This document shows positions 42,935 through 50,966 of a stretch of DNA of 64,000 nucleotides, piece after piece (position 1 is the stretch's first letter; each line of letters begins with the position of its first letter). Both the position numbers and the translations under genes were made by a program. The notes under the pieces were generated by a model. That model worked only from the letters and a program-made list of their open reading frames with translations. It was not told where the DNA came from and ran no database searches. The DNA is from Oscillospiraceae bacterium (lineage in GTDB: Bacteria; Bacillota; Clostridia; Oscillospirales; Oscillospiraceae), in contig CADBJU010000012.1 of assembly GCA_902795045.1 (NCBI GenBank), forward strand, positions 1 through 64,000, given 5' to 3'.

Positions 42935-42979
42935 GCTTTTTCTCCTTATCTGTACCGGCAAAGGCCGGGTAAGGGTAAC

Positions 42980-43942
42980 TTAAAGTCTGCGGCTCTTGCC
43001 GTTGGAGCCGCTGCCCTTCTGGTTTGCGGCCAGCTTCATCTGCTCCTTGCTGCCGGGTATGCTGTTGATCGGGCCGGTGGGGATGGTATAGCCGCCGCCT
43101 GAGCCCTTATTGCTGCCTGCGGCGGAAGCACCGCCGGAATAGCCGCCCGCCAAAAGCCCCAGCAGATCACTGCCGCCGAGTCCGCCGGACATGACCATTG
43201 CCATGGGGTTTTTCATGAGATAGCTGCTGCGCAGCGCATCTGCCTGACCGCGGCTCATCCCGGCGGCAGAGAGCTCCGCGTCGCTCGGCATGTAGCCGCT
43301 CTGGGTGATGAGCTTCATCATGTTCTGATAGCTCTTCTCCCCGCGCTCGTAGTTGAGCTTCTCCTGCGCCAGCATCTGGGAATAGCCCGCCTGCTGCCGC
43401 TGGTACTGGAGCTGCTCCCTGGCAAGGTCACGGTCGAGCTCGTCCTGCCCGCGCTGATAGGCCTGCTCCTCCAGCTTTGCCGCCATATCGTAGCGGTCCT
43501 TCGCCCGGCCGACCTCATCCTGCGCCAGGGCCATCGTCGAATCGAACAGGCCCTTGAGCGCGTCGCCCTCGGCGTTATAGCGCTCCCAGGCGGCCTGATA
43601 GAGCTGGGGCATCACCTGGCCCAGGCGCTGGAGATAGTACTCGTACTCCTGCTGTCCCACGCTCTGGGCGTAGCTGGAGCCGTAGCCACCCGTGAGGGAG
43701 GCCGCCTGTCCCATGGTGTCGCGCATAGCGCGCTGCCCCTCGGTGACCATTTGGGTGCGGTAGCTCCGGTACAGGGGGTCGCCCGCCGGGTCATAGCGGA
43801 AGGCGGGCCGGTTCACGATCTCGTCATAGAGCCTGCGGATCTGGCTGTCGTAGCTGGACGTAAAGTCCGGCAGCACGCTCTCGGCCCGGCGCAGCGCCTC
43901 CATGGTGCCGTCAAACTCGGTTTTTGTTTTTTCTTCGCTCAT
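42980..43942 (-). CDS. putative internal virion / ejection protein
   Basis: 320 residues. Helical with Gln/Tyr/Arg-rich repeats (EQAYQRGQDELDRDLAREQ; QYQRQQAGYSQ) in the middle and a Gly/Ser-rich C-terminus (~235-320). Podoviruses carry such helical ejection proteins between portal and capsid genes; there is no sequence proof. Overlaps the Prp gene by 4 nt. Confidence 0.55.
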   Translation of the reverse strand: MSEEKTKTEFDGTMEALRRAESVLPDFTSSYDSQIRRLYDEIVNRPAFRYDPAGDPLYRSYRTQMVTEGQRAMRDTMGQAASLTGGYGSSYAQSVGQQEYEYYLQRLGQVMPQLYQAAWERYNAEGDALKGLFDSTMALAQDEVGRAKDRYDMAAKLEEQAYQRGQDELDRDLAREQLQYQRQQAGYSQMLAQEKLNYERGEKSYQNMMKLITQSGYMPSDAELSAAGMSRGQADALRSSYLMKNPMAMVMSGGLGGSDLLGLLAGGYSGGASAAGSNKGSGGGYTIPTGPINSIPGSKEQMKLAANQKGSGSNGKSRRL

Positions 43943-44277
43943 TCCTCATCCTCCTGTTCCAGCTCCTCGCCCGTGAGCGTGAGCGATACGTTTTCGGGTC
44001 TGTTCTCGGCGAGCGCCGCGATCCCGGCCGCGATCGTGTCAAAACTCTCGCGGCAAAGCTCTTCATGCCCGTCCGGGCTGCACCGCAGGGAGAAGAAGCC
44101 CGGCGCGCGCCGGATCACCGGCAGGGTCCGCTCCGCCGTCTCCAGCATGCGCTTTTCCAGCGCCATCATCAGCGCACTCAGCGCCGCGCACACAAGGTCG
44201 CCGCCAGCCTGCCCCGCCTGGGCGTGTCCCTCCATCGTGAGGCAGAGGCCCGCCCGGTCATACCGTACCCGCGTCAT
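43939..44277 (-). CDS. Prp-like cysteine protease, phage-encoded
   Basis: 112 residues, the size of Prp. The catalytic signature is intact: GHA with H18 and D27-L-V-C30-A-A-L-S, matching the Prp His/Cys dyad. In Firmicutes the host enzyme removes the N-terminal extension of ribosomal protein L27, and S. aureus phage 80alpha uses host Prp to mature its capsid and scaffold. Here the phage operon itself carries a homologue, between portal and internal-protein genes, and its capsid starts with a suitable NLQHFA site. It is therefore the probable prohead protease. Confidence 0.85.
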   Translation of the reverse strand: MTRVRYDRAGLCLTMEGHAQAGQAGGDLVCAALSALMMALEKRMLETAERTLPVIRRAPGFFSLRCSPDGHEELCRESFDTIAAGIAALAENRPENVSLTLTGEELEQEDEE

Positions 44278-46127
44278 CGTCCGCCTCCCGGCTGGCCTGC
44301 GCCGCTTGCTCTGGCCCTTGCCTTCTCCATGCGTCGGTCCTCGCGGGCGCTGTCACGCTTGACCTCGCCCTTCTTCGGCGCGGGCACTGTTCTGCCCGTC
44401 AGGCCCGCCATCAGGCGGGCTGCCCGCTCGGGCTCGTATTTCTGCGTCATGGCCAGGGCGTACTGCTGGTAAAGGGCCAGCTCCTTCTGGATGCTGCCGT
44501 TATAGAAAAGCTGCTGCATCAGCTCGTCCTTGCCCTCAAACTCCATCATGCTCATGCAGGCGAGGGCCTGGTCGCTGCGCTCGGGGGTGAAAAAGCCGAG
44601 CTGATAAAACTGCAATGCCAGCTCGTTCTGGCTCATGCGGGTATAGGCGCTGCTCTTCTGGGGGATGACACGGATGTCGAAGACCGGTCTGCGCAGTCCG
44701 AGATCCACCCCCTCCGGAGCATAGAACGCCTGGGGCCGCAGGCCGTGATTATCGTAGCTCACAAACTGCTCCAGCCCCAGCGCGCCCGTGATGCGAAACT
44801 GCCGCGGCAGATTGTAAAACTGGCGGATGAGCTCGATGCAAAGCTCGATCATCTCCGCGTACACCCGGTAGCTTGCGCGGGTGGAGTCGCGGCTGCCCTT
44901 GCCGCTGGCCTCCTGCAGAGCGGCGATCGCGGAGGCCGCCGTCACGCCCGCGTTCACAAGCCCCACCGAGGTCTCGGTGTTGCCGGATGTCTCCCTGAGC
45001 TCGTTGATGACACTTGCGCGCATCTCCAGGTAGTTGCCGCTTAACGGCCTGTAGTCCACGATGCGCAGGCTGTCCTCGCCCAGATTGCCGCTGACGTGGA
45101 CGATAGGGTTATTGAGGTTTAAAAACTCCTCCTCGTTCACGGCCCCGTCGGCTCTTTCAAAATAACGCGGCACCGCGCCCACCATGGTGTTTTTGAGAAA
45201 GGCGGTCTGCAGCATGTCGATCTGGGTCTGGGCATTGCGGCAGAGGTCAATGTACCCGTAGCCGCAGGGGCTTCCCTCCACGGGGAAGAGGCTGTCGAAC
45301 ACGAAGGGGTAGCGCCCGTGGTCATAGAGCCCGCGCGGGAAATCCGTTTCCCCTGCCGTCTCGCGCAGGAAGTCCTCGTTCTCGCTTGCGTACAGGAGGG
45401 TCGAGCCCACATACTTGCAGTAGTGCAGCACGTCCCGGCCCAGGAATTTCTTTTTGTAGTACACGTCGATGACAGTGGACTTGCCGTCGGTGCCCACGCT
45501 GTCGTCATAGAGAAAGCGCGTGGGGGCAAAGCTCATGGCCTTGAGCTTCCCGGCAAGCTGGGGGTACTCGGCGGTAAGAGCGTCGTTGTCCTCAAGACGC
45601 GTGTGGAAAAAGTACGCGCTGTCCTGCACGTCGCGCACCCCCGGCTCCCAGAATACGTTCAGAAGGTCGACGCGCTCGATGGTGATATCGCCGAGGCCGC
45701 CCGCCTTCTCGGTGTCCCAGCCCACGCGGTAGACGCCCGTGCCGGTCTTGAGCTTCTGCCACATCCCGTCGGAGTAGGTCTTCTCAAAGGCGTTCTGCTC
45801 CAGGATCACGGGCAGGATCTTGGAGAGGATGCGCGCCTCGGCTCGGTCGTCGGGCTCGCGCGGGAGGATGTTCGGCTCGGGGTAGGCGTCCATGGCGTCG
45901 GCGTGCTTGGAGACGATCACGTTGTGCAGCCACCCGGACACGGCCCGAAAGCCGTCGGAAGCCTCATGGCTTTTTCTCTCCTCGGCGCTGTTTCTAAGCT
46001 TCCACCAGTTTTCCGCCGCCACGGTGCGCCGCTCGATGCTGGCCTTCCCGGCCTTGTACTTCTGCAAAATCCGTGTAAATTCCGCCAGCCGCTTCTCATC
46101 GACCGGCAGGGCAAGCTCTTTGTCCAT
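44274..46127 (-). CDS. phage portal protein
   Basis: 617 residues, helical N-terminal crown and stem followed by the wing domain; characteristic segments include SGWLHNVIVSKHADAMDAYP and DRAEARILSKILPVILEQ, as in podovirus-type portals. The C-terminus is basic and likely disordered (KKGEVKRDSAREDRRMEK). It forms the dodecameric DNA gate at the capsid vertex. Located between the terminase and Prp genes, overlapping the latter by 4 nt. A palindromic host repeat lies in the 179-nt gap after the terminase. Confidence 0.85.
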   Translation of the reverse strand: MDKELALPVDEKRLAEFTRILQKYKAGKASIERRTVAAENWWKLRNSAEERKSHEASDGFRAVSGWLHNVIVSKHADAMDAYPEPNILPREPDDRAEARILSKILPVILEQNAFEKTYSDGMWQKLKTGTGVYRVGWDTEKAGGLGDITIERVDLLNVFWEPGVRDVQDSAYFFHTRLEDNDALTAEYPQLAGKLKAMSFAPTRFLYDDSVGTDGKSTVIDVYYKKKFLGRDVLHYCKYVGSTLLYASENEDFLRETAGETDFPRGLYDHGRYPFVFDSLFPVEGSPCGYGYIDLCRNAQTQIDMLQTAFLKNTMVGAVPRYFERADGAVNEEEFLNLNNPIVHVSGNLGEDSLRIVDYRPLSGNYLEMRASVINELRETSGNTETSVGLVNAGVTAASAIAALQEASGKGSRDSTRASYRVYAEMIELCIELIRQFYNLPRQFRITGALGLEQFVSYDNHGLRPQAFYAPEGVDLGLRRPVFDIRVIPQKSSAYTRMSQNELALQFYQLGFFTPERSDQALACMSMMEFEGKDELMQQLFYNGSIQKELALYQQYALAMTQKYEPERAARLMAGLTGRTVPAPKKGEVKRDSAREDRRMEKARARASGAGQPGGGR

Positions 46128-46153
46128 TGTTTATTTGAAACCTCCGTTCCTTA

Positions 46154-46301
46154 CTGTAGGGGCTGACGCCCTCGGCAGCCCGCGCGGTAAAATTCGCGAA
46201 TCGGATATGATGGGCGCGAAAAAAATGTCTGTTTTTCACGCATCATCTCGCATTGTACCTTATCTTTCATCGGGCCGCCGAGGGCGTCGGCCCCTACAAT
46301 T
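46154..46301. repeat. GTAGGGGC/GCCCCTAC palindromic element inside the phage operon
   Basis: Left end GTAGGGGCTGACGCCCTCGG and right end GCCGAGGGCGTCGGCCCCTAC are inverted repeats; the middle holds further weak hairpins. Same family as 53198-53347 and 60651-60804. It sits between the terminase and portal genes, presumably read through by late transcription. Confidence 0.85.
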
Positions 46302-46306
46302 TCATT

Positions 46307-47731
46307 CTATTTTTTCAGCGGGTCCACCATCAGCTCCTTTGTCTCCACGGGCCGGAGCGGCATGATGGGCCGCGCCATGCAGAGATAGCGCCACTCGTCG
46401 GCCACATGGTCCTCCTGACTTGTGTCCAGATCCTCAGGCTCGGCCTTGGCAAACTGCAAAAGCGGGATCGTGCGGATGAAGGCCCTGCAGTTATCGAAGA
46501 CGTACATCCGCGCCCGGCCCTCGTCGTCGAACTGGAGACGGTAGTGGCACTGCATCCAGCCGGGGATGCGCTTGTGGTCGCCGGGCACGAAGTAGACCCC
46601 GAAGCGCGCCGCGGTCTCGGCCACGCTCTCGCCGCGGCTTGCGTCCCAGATGGCGGGGTCGGCCACGCCCTCGATCCTCCGCCCCCGGAGCCAGGGGTGC
46701 TCCCGCTCGATGCGGGCGATCTCCTGAAACTGCTTATCCGGCGTCCAGCGCACGCCCTCGTTGGGGGTATCGGTGCAGCCGTAGAGCTCGAGGATGCGGT
46801 ACAGCACCCCCTCGTAATCGAGCGCCCACCACGCGCAGGAGAAGGGCTTTCCGTAGCCGAAGTCGTAGCTTCGAAGCAGGGTCCAGCCCCGCCGCGGCCC
46901 GGCGCTCATATCCAGCGGCGCGATCACATGGCACCATCTCCCCTGGGCCTTGAGCTCTTCCCGGCTGAGCTCGCAGCCGTGCTCCGCCGCCGCCTTCATG
47001 TCCGGCTCGATGCGGAAGTCCTCGAAGAACTGCCCCTCAAAGATGTCCCAGCTGCCGTAGAGCCACGCCTCTCTCAGCTTCGGCGGCAGACTTTGCAGCT
47101 GCTTTAAGTAGTCCGGGTTTTTCTCCATGAGCGCCCGGTTGTCCGTGACCAGGGCCTGGATGAAGCTGTGCTCGTCCGGCTCCTCCCCCTCCCGAAAGCG
47201 CCGGTCGATGAACAGACGCTTGACCCAGGCGTGGCCCTCGCCGCCGGGATTGCAGGTGTAGTAGATGCGCTTGGGAAAATCGTTTGTGCCTCGCACGCAG
47301 GCGCGCAGCTTTTCCATGCTGCACTCGCTCTGCTGGGTGGCCTCGTCCACAAACAGCACATCCACCTCGGTGCCCTGAAAGCGCAGGGCGTCCTTTTCGT
47401 TTTCCAGATACCGGAACAGGATGCGGCTGCCGTTGGGGAAGGCGATCTGCTTTTTGGCGTCGTTATAGACCGCGATCCGCTCCTCTCCCTCCAGGTAGCA
47501 GCCCAGCATCTGGCACAGGGGCACGATGTGGTTTTCCTGCAGCTCGGGGTAGGTCTTGCGCACGATCATGACCTTTATGCCCGCATATCTGAGGCACAGC
47601 AGCACCGCCTTGACGCGCACGGCCCAGCTCTTCCCGCCGCCCCGCGCCCCGCCGTAGCCCACATATTTGTGCCGGTCCCGCAAAAACAGCTTCTGCTTCT
47701 CGCTCGGCCTCGGCAAACATATCTCAGCCAT
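46307..47731 (-). CDS. terL: phage terminase large subunit
   Basis: 474 residues. Walker A GARGGGKS at 28-35, Walker B VLFVDEAT near 127 and the C-terminal nuclease region with conserved acidic residues (RSYDFGYGKPF, ADPAIWDAS). It packages DNA through the portal. Complete, and no inactivating change is obvious. The small-subunit gene is not certain. Confidence 0.92.
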   Translation of the reverse strand: MAEICLPRPSEKQKLFLRDRHKYVGYGGARGGGKSWAVRVKAVLLCLRYAGIKVMIVRKTYPELQENHIVPLCQMLGCYLEGEERIAVYNDAKKQIAFPNGSRILFRYLENEKDALRFQGTEVDVLFVDEATQQSECSMEKLRACVRGTNDFPKRIYYTCNPGGEGHAWVKRLFIDRRFREGEEPDEHSFIQALVTDNRALMEKNPDYLKQLQSLPPKLREAWLYGSWDIFEGQFFEDFRIEPDMKAAAEHGCELSREELKAQGRWCHVIAPLDMSAGPRRGWTLLRSYDFGYGKPFSCAWWALDYEGVLYRILELYGCTDTPNEGVRWTPDKQFQEIARIEREHPWLRGRRIEGVADPAIWDASRGESVAETAARFGVYFVPGDHKRIPGWMQCHYRLQFDDEGRARMYVFDNCRAFIRTIPLLQFAKAEPEDLDTSQEDHVADEWRYLCMARPIMPLRPVETKELMVDPLKK

Positions 47732-47767
47732 TTTGAAACTTCACTTTCCGCTTTTCACTTTTCACTT

Positions 47768-47989
47768 TTAAATGCTCATCTCCTCCGCCTCCCCCTCAAA
47801 GCGCACGGTCAGCGCGCCGCCGTTTGCCTGCCCGTCGTCCCACAGGCTTTGCAGCTCCTTGAGCGCGCCGGTTATCGTTTTGAGGTCCTTCAGGTCCGGT
47901 TCCTCCGCCCGGTCAAGGTATTCCTCGAAGCACCGCAGCAGCTTTTGTCCCACCCGTTTGAGCGCTTCCCGCTCTTCCGCGCCGCTCAT
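47768..47989 (-). CDS. small phage protein (possible terminase small subunit)
   Basis: 73 residues, helical, acidic C-terminus (LTVRFEGEAEEMSI). Immediately upstream of terL; size and position allow a truncated terminase small subunit, but no DNA-binding helix-turn-helix is visible. It overlaps the Cys-rich gene by 4 nt. Confidence 0.5.
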   Translation of the reverse strand: MSGAEEREALKRVGQKLLRCFEEYLDRAEEPDLKDLKTITGALKELQSLWDDGQANGGALTVRFEGEAEEMSI

Positions 47990-48225
47990 ATGTCGCGGTA
48001 TTTGCAGTCGTAGGTGCAGCCGTAGACCGGGCAGCGTTCGAAGCGGCTCGTGCAGTAGCGCCCCATGTGTACATCTCTCTGCCTGAGGGATTCAAAGCGG
48101 CTCACCGTCTCGACGCCCTCGCCGTAGCCCTCGCAGCAGATGCTGCACCCGGCCCGGTCGTCCGAAATATAGAAGGGGCAGCGCACATCCGCGTCCGTCC
48201 AGCTGATCTTTTTGTATTGTCCCAT
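47986..48225 (-). CDS. cysteine-rich phage protein (zinc ribbon-like)
   Basis: 79 residues from the ATG at 48225 (GAGGAGGA RBS). Seven cysteines arranged as C-x10-C-x2-CC, C-x6-C-x3-C-x3-C suggest one or two metal sites. The protein resembles small zinc-ribbon proteins in front of terminases in Clostridia prophages. Overlaps the next small gene. Confidence 0.6.
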   Translation of the reverse strand: MGQYKKISWTDADVRCPFYISDDRAGCSICCEGYGEGVETVSRFESLRQRDVHMGRYCTSRFERCPVYGCTYDCKYRDI

Positions 48226-48352
48226 CTTCGTCCTCCTCGCGGGAGCTCGTTTCGTCCCGCTCGTCGTAATCTGTCCCGTCCCGTTCAAACCAGGGCGGGT
48301 ACCCGCTGCGCTCCATGCAGCGGATGATCGGATCTTCCCCGATCAGTTTCAA
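48092..48352 (-). CDS. first gene of the late operon, overlapping; unknown
   Basis: 86 codons. The first ~45 residues (starting MKLIGEDPIIRCMERSGYPP) look protein-like; the rest runs in another frame over the Cys-rich gene for 134 nt and is basic. It may be a real gene with a long overlap or one whose natural stop was lost. Weak GAGGTG RBS. Confidence 0.45.
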   Translation of the reverse strand: MKLIGEDPIIRCMERSGYPPWFERDGTDYDERDETSSREEDEDGTIQKDQLDGRGCALPLLYFGRPGRVQHLLRGLRRGRRDGEPL

Positions 48353-48405
48353 AGAACCACCTCGCTTGAAATCGGCGTTGGTCGCACATATTTAAGACAA
48401 AAGCC

Positions 48406-48434
48406 TTGACAAGTCCGCTTTCATGCCGTAGAAT
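48406..48434 (+). promoter_or_regulatory. promoter of the repressor / ImmA operon
   Basis: TTGACA (48406-48411), 17-bp spacer, TAGAAT (48429-48434) on the plus strand, facing the Xre gene. Confidence 0.65.
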
Positions 48435-48481
48435 AAGAAAAAACCGCAAGGCGTTGTCTCATTTCTTTCAGACGCGCTTGC

Positions 48482-48510
48482 AGTATATCCCATATTTTTT
48501 AGAATTTCAA
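48482..48510 (-). promoter_or_regulatory. promoter of the late phage-like operon
   Basis: Minus strand TTGAAA (48505-48510), 17-bp spacer, TATACT (48482-48487). It would read toward the small genes and terL, face-to-face with the repressor promoter, so the two may interfere. Confidence 0.65.
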
Positions 48511-48511
48511 G

Positions 48512-48568
48512 GGCGAGCTCACTCCTTTTTAAGATTTGGTGAGCTTGCACAAAAATGGGGTGAGCTTT
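48512..48568. promoter_or_regulatory. GTGAGCT(T/C) operator-like repeats
   Basis: Three copies of GTGAGCTY: plus strand at 48539-48546 and 48560-48567, and minus strand at 48516-48523, spaced by about two helical turns. They lie between the late promoter and the repressor start, as expected for repressor operators. The plus-strand copies also overlap the repressor's 5' end. Confidence 0.5.
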
Positions 48569-48928
48569 TTGTTCCAATATGACCGCTTCGAAGCATTATT
48601 AAAATCCCGCGGCATCACCAAGACTCATATCTCCCGCTGCCTGGGCCGCAGCGCCACGCTCTGCCAGGACTGGAAACAGCAGAAATCCCAGCCCAGCGAC
48701 AGACAGTTGAGGGAGGTGGCCCGCATCCTCGGCACCACGCCCGAATACCTGCGCGGGGAGACGGACGAGGTTTCGCCCGGCGCCATGAGCGAGGAGATGG
48801 AGCAGCTTCTCACCTCCCTGCGGGAGCGTGAGGATATGCGCATGCTCTTTAAGCTCGCCCAGGACGCGTCCCCGGCGGATGTGCGTCAGGCCGTGAAGAT
48901 CATCGAGGCGCTGCGGCGCGATGACTGA
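48569..48928 (+). CDS. Xre-family repressor-like regulator
   Basis: 119 residues if the TTG at 48569 is used; other in-frame TTG/GTG codons upstream (48536, 48539, 48560) leave the start open. I chose 48569 because Xre proteins of this type begin F/D-Y-x-RF-x-x-LL and GGGGTGAG lies just upstream. Helix-turn-helix ~7-60 (GITKTHISRCLGRSATLCQDWK), with TTPEYLRGETDE closing the domain, then a helical oligomerisation part. It probably represses the divergent late operon. Confidence 0.8.
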   Translation: MFQYDRFEALLKSRGITKTHISRCLGRSATLCQDWKQQKSQPSDRQLREVARILGTTPEYLRGETDEVSPGAMSEEMEQLLTSLREREDMRMLFKLAQDASPADVRQAVKIIEALRRDD

Positions 48929-49259
48929 CACCTATGTGCGCCTGATCGCTCTGCCGGCGAAGGTGGAGGGCGTAACGCTCCCGAACGACGACGGCAGCTT
49001 TGACATCTACATCAACTCCCGCCTCTCCCCCGTACGGCAGCAGGAGACGCTGGAGCATGAGCTGCGCCACATCCGGCACGAGCATTTCTATCTCGACATG
49101 GATGTCCGGCGCATGGAGCGTCAGGCGGACGGGGAAGCGCTGAACGTGGTCCTCCACCCGCCCGCGGGCATGGTGCCCTGCTTTCACTCCGAGCAGGCCC
49201 TTGCCCACTGGGTCGATACCCTGTGCCAACAGCTCGGGGTAGACTTGGGCACGGTGTAA
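48921..49259 (+). CDS. ImmA/IrrE-like metallopeptidase
   Basis: 112 residues with a zinc-peptidase motif HELRHIRHEH (HExxH-type variant with Leu-Arg) near 49-58. ImmA proteins cleave their cognate Xre repressor to induce the mobile element; this gene overlaps the Xre stop by 8 nt, the classical pair. It is somewhat shorter than ICEBs1 ImmA. Confidence 0.75.
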   Translation: MTDTYVRLIALPAKVEGVTLPNDDGSFDIYINSRLSPVRQQETLEHELRHIRHEHFYLDMDVRRMERQADGEALNVVLHPPAGMVPCFHSEQALAHWVDTLCQQLGVDLGTV

Positions 49260-49325
49260 AATAAAGCTTTGCCTTCCCCTCGAGAGGAAGCCATACCTCA
49301 CGTTCTGTCCGCGTATAAAATACAC

Positions 49326-49354
49326 TTGACTTATTATCGCGTACAGTGTATCAT
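49326..49354 (+). promoter_or_regulatory. promoter of thrC
   Basis: TTGACT (49326-49331), 17-bp spacer, TATCAT (49349-49354), 38 nt upstream of thrC. No T-box-like sequence is visible in the short leader. Confidence 0.7.
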
Positions 49355-49392
49355 AGCTCCGCTTACAAGAATTATAATCAGGATGTGATCTC

Positions 49393-50850
49393 ATGCTTTA
49401 TATCAGCACCCGCGGCGCTTCACCCGCCGTTTCCTCCGCCCGCGCGATCGTGGACGGTCTTGCCCCCGACGGCGGGCTCTATGTCATGGCCCCCGGGGAA
49501 ATCCCCCAGCTTGACTGGCGTTCCTTCCTGGCCCTGGATTATCCGACGCTGGCCTCGAAGGTCCTCTCCGCCCTCCTGCCCGACTTTGACGAGGCGGAGG
49601 CAAAGGCGCTGGTGACCGCGGCCTACACGGGCAAGTTCTCCGATCAGCGCATCGCCCCCCTCCACGCCGCCGGGGACGATCTGTTTCTCGAACTCTTCCA
49701 CGGCCCCACGTCGGCCTTCAAGGACGTGGCGCTTTGCCTGCTGCCGCACCTGATGAAGCGCTCGGCGGAAAAGCTCGGCGATAAGGACGATATCCTCATC
49801 CTCACCGCCACCAGCGGCGACACCGGCAAGGCGGCGCTCGAGGGATTCCGCGACGTTGAAGGCATCCGCATTCTGGTCTTCTATCCCCGCGACGGGGTCA
49901 GCGCCGTACAGAAGGCGCAGATGGTCACCCAGGCGGGCAAAAACGTGAAGGTCTGTGCGGTGGAGGGCAACTTTGACGATGCCCAGTCCGGCGTGAAGGC
50001 CATCTTCTCCGCAATGCCCAACGGTCTCTCGTCTGCAAACTCCATCAACATCGGCCGTTTGGTCCCCCAGGTGGTCTATTACTTCTCCGCCTATATCGAC
50101 GCGGTGCGCCTCGGCAAGATCCGCGCGGGGCAGAAGCTCAACTTCTCTGTCCCCACGGGAAACTTCGGCGACATTCTGGCGGGGTATCTCGCTCTGCGCA
50201 TGGGTCTGCCGGTCGGCAAGCTCATCTGCGCCTCCAACGCCAACAACGTCCTCACGGACTTCATCCGCACCGGCGTCTATGACCGCCGCCGTCCCTTCCA
50301 CAAGACCATCTCCCCCTCCATGGACATCCTCATCTCCAGCAACCTTGAGCGCCTGCTCTATCTCATGAGCGGCGACAGCGCCTTAGTGGCCTCCCTGATG
50401 CTTAAGCTTAAAAACGAGGGGCACTACAGCGTCCCCGCGGAGCTGCTGGAAAAGATCCAGGCGACCTTCTGCGCGTCCTGCTGTGACGATGACGGCACGA
50501 AGGACGCGATCAGCACGGTCTGGAGCCGGAACGCCTATCTCTGCGACACCCACACCGCTGTGGGCTGGAGCGCCGCCCAGGCCTTCGGCAAGGCGGAGGG
50601 CCCCACGGTCATTCTCTCCACCGCCTCGCCCTACAAGTTCCCCGCGGCGGTCCTCTCCGCCATCGGCGAGAGCTGTGACGGCGACGAATTTGCCATGATG
50701 GACGCGCTGGAAGAGAAGACAGGCGTCCCTATGCCGGAGAATCTGCGCGGCTTGAAGGAGCGTCCGGTGCTCCACCGCGATTGTGTCGCCCCCGCGGACA
50801 TGCTCGAATACGTCAGGGAAAAGAAGGCGGAATCAAGCTGGGCGAAATGA
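49393..50850 (+). CDS. thrC: threonine synthase
   Basis: 485 residues, full length. The PLP lysine is K110 in PTSAFKD and the phosphate loop TATSGDTGKAA follows near 137. It converts O-phosphohomoserine to threonine. The next gene is a ThrH-like homoserine phosphotransferase/phosphatase, so the pair could supply and use phosphohomoserine. It is preceded by the prophage-like cassette and its own promoter. Confidence 0.95.
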   Translation: MLYISTRGASPAVSSARAIVDGLAPDGGLYVMAPGEIPQLDWRSFLALDYPTLASKVLSALLPDFDEAEAKALVTAAYTGKFSDQRIAPLHAAGDDLFLELFHGPTSAFKDVALCLLPHLMKRSAEKLGDKDDILILTATSGDTGKAALEGFRDVEGIRILVFYPRDGVSAVQKAQMVTQAGKNVKVCAVEGNFDDAQSGVKAIFSAMPNGLSSANSINIGRLVPQVVYYFSAYIDAVRLGKIRAGQKLNFSVPTGNFGDILAGYLALRMGLPVGKLICASNANNVLTDFIRTGVYDRRRPFHKTISPSMDILISSNLERLLYLMSGDSALVASLMLKLKNEGHYSVPAELLEKIQATFCASCCDDDGTKDAISTVWSRNAYLCDTHTAVGWSAAQAFGKAEGPTVILSTASPYKFPAAVLSAIGESCDGDEFAMMDALEEKTGVPMPENLRGLKERPVLHRDCVAPADMLEYVREKKAESSWAK

Positions 50851-50866
50851 TTGCGGTATACCGCAC

Positions 50867-50895
50867 GTCACCCCATACGTCACGTATCGGGTGAC
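50867..50895 (+). terminator. hairpin after thrC
   Basis: GTCACCC/GGGTGAC and ATACG/CGTAT arms separated by one mismatch, 3-nt loop, 16 nt after the thrC stop. There is no T run, so it is more likely an mRNA-stabilising or weak attenuating hairpin than a strong terminator. Confidence 0.45.
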
Positions 50896-50897
50896 CC

Positions 50898-50957
50898 AGG
50901 TTAGGTTAGGTAAGGTTAGGTAAGGATAGTATAGGATAGATTAGGACAGGAAAGGAT
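50898..50957 (+). repeat. pentanucleotide tandem array (AGGTT/AGGTA/AGGAT)
   Basis: Twelve consecutive 5-bp units of the type AGGNN (two with a changed G), 60 bp, nearly devoid of C, ending 9 nt before the thrH ATG. Each unit is a potential Shine-Dalgarno core. Confidence 0.9.
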
Positions 50958-50966
50958 AAAGAGAGT

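Noticed and set aside
48536-48568. Upstream TTG/GTG starts of the Xre gene
   Set aside because: They would add residues not typical of the family and overlap the operator repeats; kept only as alternatives.
50898-50957. CRISPR array or telomere-like sequence
   Set aside because: Units are only 5 bp without spacers and there are no cas genes; a simple tandem repeat explains it.
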